From assembly GCF_000787815.1 (NCBI RefSeq), contig NZ_BBPO01000010.1, forward strand, positions 87,375-143,271: a stretch of DNA of 55,897 bases. The letters run 5' to 3'. The DNA comes from Streptacidiphilus neutrinimicus. Lineage in GTDB: Bacteria > Actinomycetota > Actinomycetes > Streptomycetales > Streptomycetaceae. A program made the position numbers and the translations under genes. The notes beneath the pieces were generated by a model. That model had not been told where the DNA came from and made no database searches. It saw nothing but the letters and a program-made list of their open reading frames with translations. Below are positions 54,786 through 55,897 of this stretch, in pieces (position 1 is the first letter of the stretch; each line of letters begins with the position of its first letter).

Positions 54786-55897
54786 CTACCTAGGGGCGCG
54801 GGGAACTGCGCGAGTACCACCGTGTGCGGATGGCCCTGCGCGTTCGGGGACCGACCGTGTGGGTGGCTGCTCGCGCAGTCCCCCGCGCTCCTGGCGGTTC
54901 ATCCGACGCGAAACAACAGTGCAGGCCATCAATTGGATCTGATGGAAGAGCATCAGCGGCAGCACCGTGAGGCTCACCGCTGACGCCGGGAACAGCACGG
55001 CCGCCATGGGCAGGCCACTGGCCAGGCTCTTCTTGCTGCCGCAGAAGATGAGCACGATCCGGTCCCTGCGAGAGAAGCCCAACCGCTTGCCCGCGAGTGT
55101 CGTGACGCCGAGCACGGCGAAGAGCAGTGCCAGGCAGACGCCGAGCAGCAGGGCCAGCCGCGTCGGCGACAGCGCGTTCCAGACGCCGTCGACCATGCCC
55201 TCGGAGAACGCGCTGTAGACGACCAGCAGGATCGACCCCCGGTCGACCAGCGTCAGCGTGGGTTTGTGCCGGGAAATCCAGCCCGCGATCCAGCGGCGGG
55301 AGAGCTGACCCAGCAGGAACGGCAACAGCAACTGCAGCAGCAGGTCCACCGTGGAGCCCGCGTCGATCCGGGCGCTGCCGCCCATCAGCCACGCCGTCAG
55401 CAGCGGTGTCAGGACGATGCCGATGAGGCTGGAGAAGGAGGCCGCGCAGACCGCCGCCGCGACGTTCCCGCCCGCGATCGAGGTGAACGCGATCGAGGAC
55501 TGCACCGTCGACGGCAGCAGCGTCAGGAAGAGCACGCCCTTCGCCAGGGAAGGGCCCAGCAGGGGCGCGGTGAGCGTCTGCGCGGCGACGCCCAGCAGCG
55601 GGAAGAGGGCGAAGGTGGCGAGCAGGATCGTCAGGTGCAGCCGCCACTGCTTCGCGCCGTCCAGCGCCGCCCTCGGCGACAGCCGCGCGCCGTAGAGGAA
55701 GAACAACAGGCCGATGACGACCTCGGTGGCCACCGAGACCGCGGGCGTGGCGCCGCCACGCGCGGGGAACAGGGCCGCGAGACCGACGGTCCCCAGGATC
55801 GCCAGCAGATACGGGTCGACGCCCGCCCGGCCGAGCGCGTTGCGCAGGGCCGGGACGGGCGTCGACGTGGTGCCGTGGTGCGGGCGTATCAGCGAGC
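54786..55897 (-). CDS. Bile acid:sodium symporter family protein, N-terminus beyond the window
   Basis: A partial gene of about 370 visible residues, open to the right edge. The sequence DPYLLAILGTVGLAALFPARGG, VIGLLFFLYGARLSPRAALDGAKQWRLHL, LPSTVQSSIAFTSIAGGNVAAAVCAASFSSLIGIVLTPLL and the late FCGSKKSLASGLPMA fit the SBF-like (YfeH/PF13593) branch, with about nine membrane segments. A GTG at 55733 is internal to the family match, so the true start is outside. The last 35 residues or so, after VVSRRMNR, are encoded by hairpin repeat copy 3 and have no family match, so the original 3' end was probably replaced. The transported substrate is unknown. Confidence 0.87.
   Translation of the reverse strand, partial: SLIRPHHGTTSTPVPALRNALGRAGVDPYLLAILGTVGLAALFPARGGATPAVSVATEVVIGLLFFLYGARLSPRAALDGAKQWRLHLTILLATFALFPLLGVAAQTLTAPLLGPSLAKGVLFLTLLPSTVQSSIAFTSIAGGNVAAAVCAASFSSLIGIVLTPLLTAWLMGGSARIDAGSTVDLLLQLLLPFLLGQLSRRWIAGWISRHKPTLTLVDRGSILLVVYSAFSEGMVDGVWNALSPTRLALLLGVCLALLFAVLGVTTLAGKRLGFSRRDRIVLIFCGSKKSLASGLPMAAVLFPASAVSLTVLPLMLFHQIQLMACTVVSRRMNRQERGGLREQPPTRSVPERAGPSAHGGTRAVPRAPR
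54791..54893. repeat. Intergenic hairpin repeat, copy 3
   Basis: Arms at about 54791-54821 and 54861-54893 (core GGCGCGGGGAACTGCGCGAG and its complement). The centre GTGCGGATGGCCCTGCGCG with TTCGGGGA is nearly the same as copy 1. It lies 11 bp after the DeoR gene stop and overlaps the 3' end of the symporter-family gene, providing its stop region. Confidence 0.85.

Overview
The window is GC-rich throughout and looks like the chromosome of a filamentous actinomycete in the Streptomycetaceae (Streptomyces, Kitasatospora or Streptacidiphilus; the genus cannot be decided here). The evidence is heavy use of GTG starts, many leaderless genes, an afsQ1-afsQ2-sigQ locus, an SCO4848-family membrane protein and a four-gene succinate dehydrogenase operon. 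No rRNA, tRNA, CRISPR array, insertion sequence or prophage was seen. It reads as core chromosome rather than a mobile region.

Layout. 1-10.8 kb: cell-surface glycopolymer genes. These are a TylF-like methyltransferase (apparently frameshifted at the window edge), a GT2/CDP-glycerol glycerophosphotransferase fusion, two large polytopic membrane proteins (one GT-C type) and a DprE1/DprE2 epimerase pair. 10.8-14.3 kb: YihY membrane protein, D-Ala-D-Ala carboxypeptidase, SCO4848-family protein and a secreted protein. 14.4-17.8 kb: sdhCDAB on the minus strand. 18.1-22.9 kb: OHCU decarboxylase, an SDR, a methylmalonyl-CoA mutase family subunit and an M20 amidohydrolase. 23.2-30.7 kb: BMP-type nucleoside ABC transporter, cytidine deaminase and thymidine phosphorylase. 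30.7-36.3 kb: Uma2, phosphodiester glycosidase family protein, divergent MFS/LysR pair and a two-domain methyltransferase. 36.4-43.1 kb: adenosine deaminase, small envelope proteins, afsQ2/afsQ1 and sigQ. 43.3-47.3 kb: uridine-kinase-like protein and the deoC-aldehyde dehydrogenase operon. 47.4-55.9 kb: PH-like membrane protein, Tyr phosphatase, phosphosugar mutase, purine nucleoside phosphorylase, GGCT-like protein, LpdA-type flavoprotein, DeoR regulator and a partial bile-acid:sodium symporter family gene.

Main result. A nearly invariant 12-bp palindrome, CTACGCGCGTAG, lies just upstream of five separate transcription units: the BMP transporter-cdd operon, deoA, add, deoC-aldehyde dehydrogenases, and purine nucleoside phosphorylase. 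Together these units take up nucleosides, deaminate them, cleave them by phosphorolysis and carry the deoxyribose through to acetaldehyde oxidation. The window therefore holds a regulon of nucleoside salvage and catabolism spread over about 28 kb. At add and deoC the site lies directly upstream of the -10 of a leaderless promoter, a position expected for a repressor.

Other themes are sixteen starts that fit leaderless transcription, three copies of a 103-111 bp hairpin-forming intergenic repeat (one supplies the 3' end of a gene), a textbook AfsQ1 box between afsQ1 and sigQ, a DprE1 with Ala at the benzothiazinone-target Cys position, and a half-length aldehyde dehydrogenase lacking its catalytic half.
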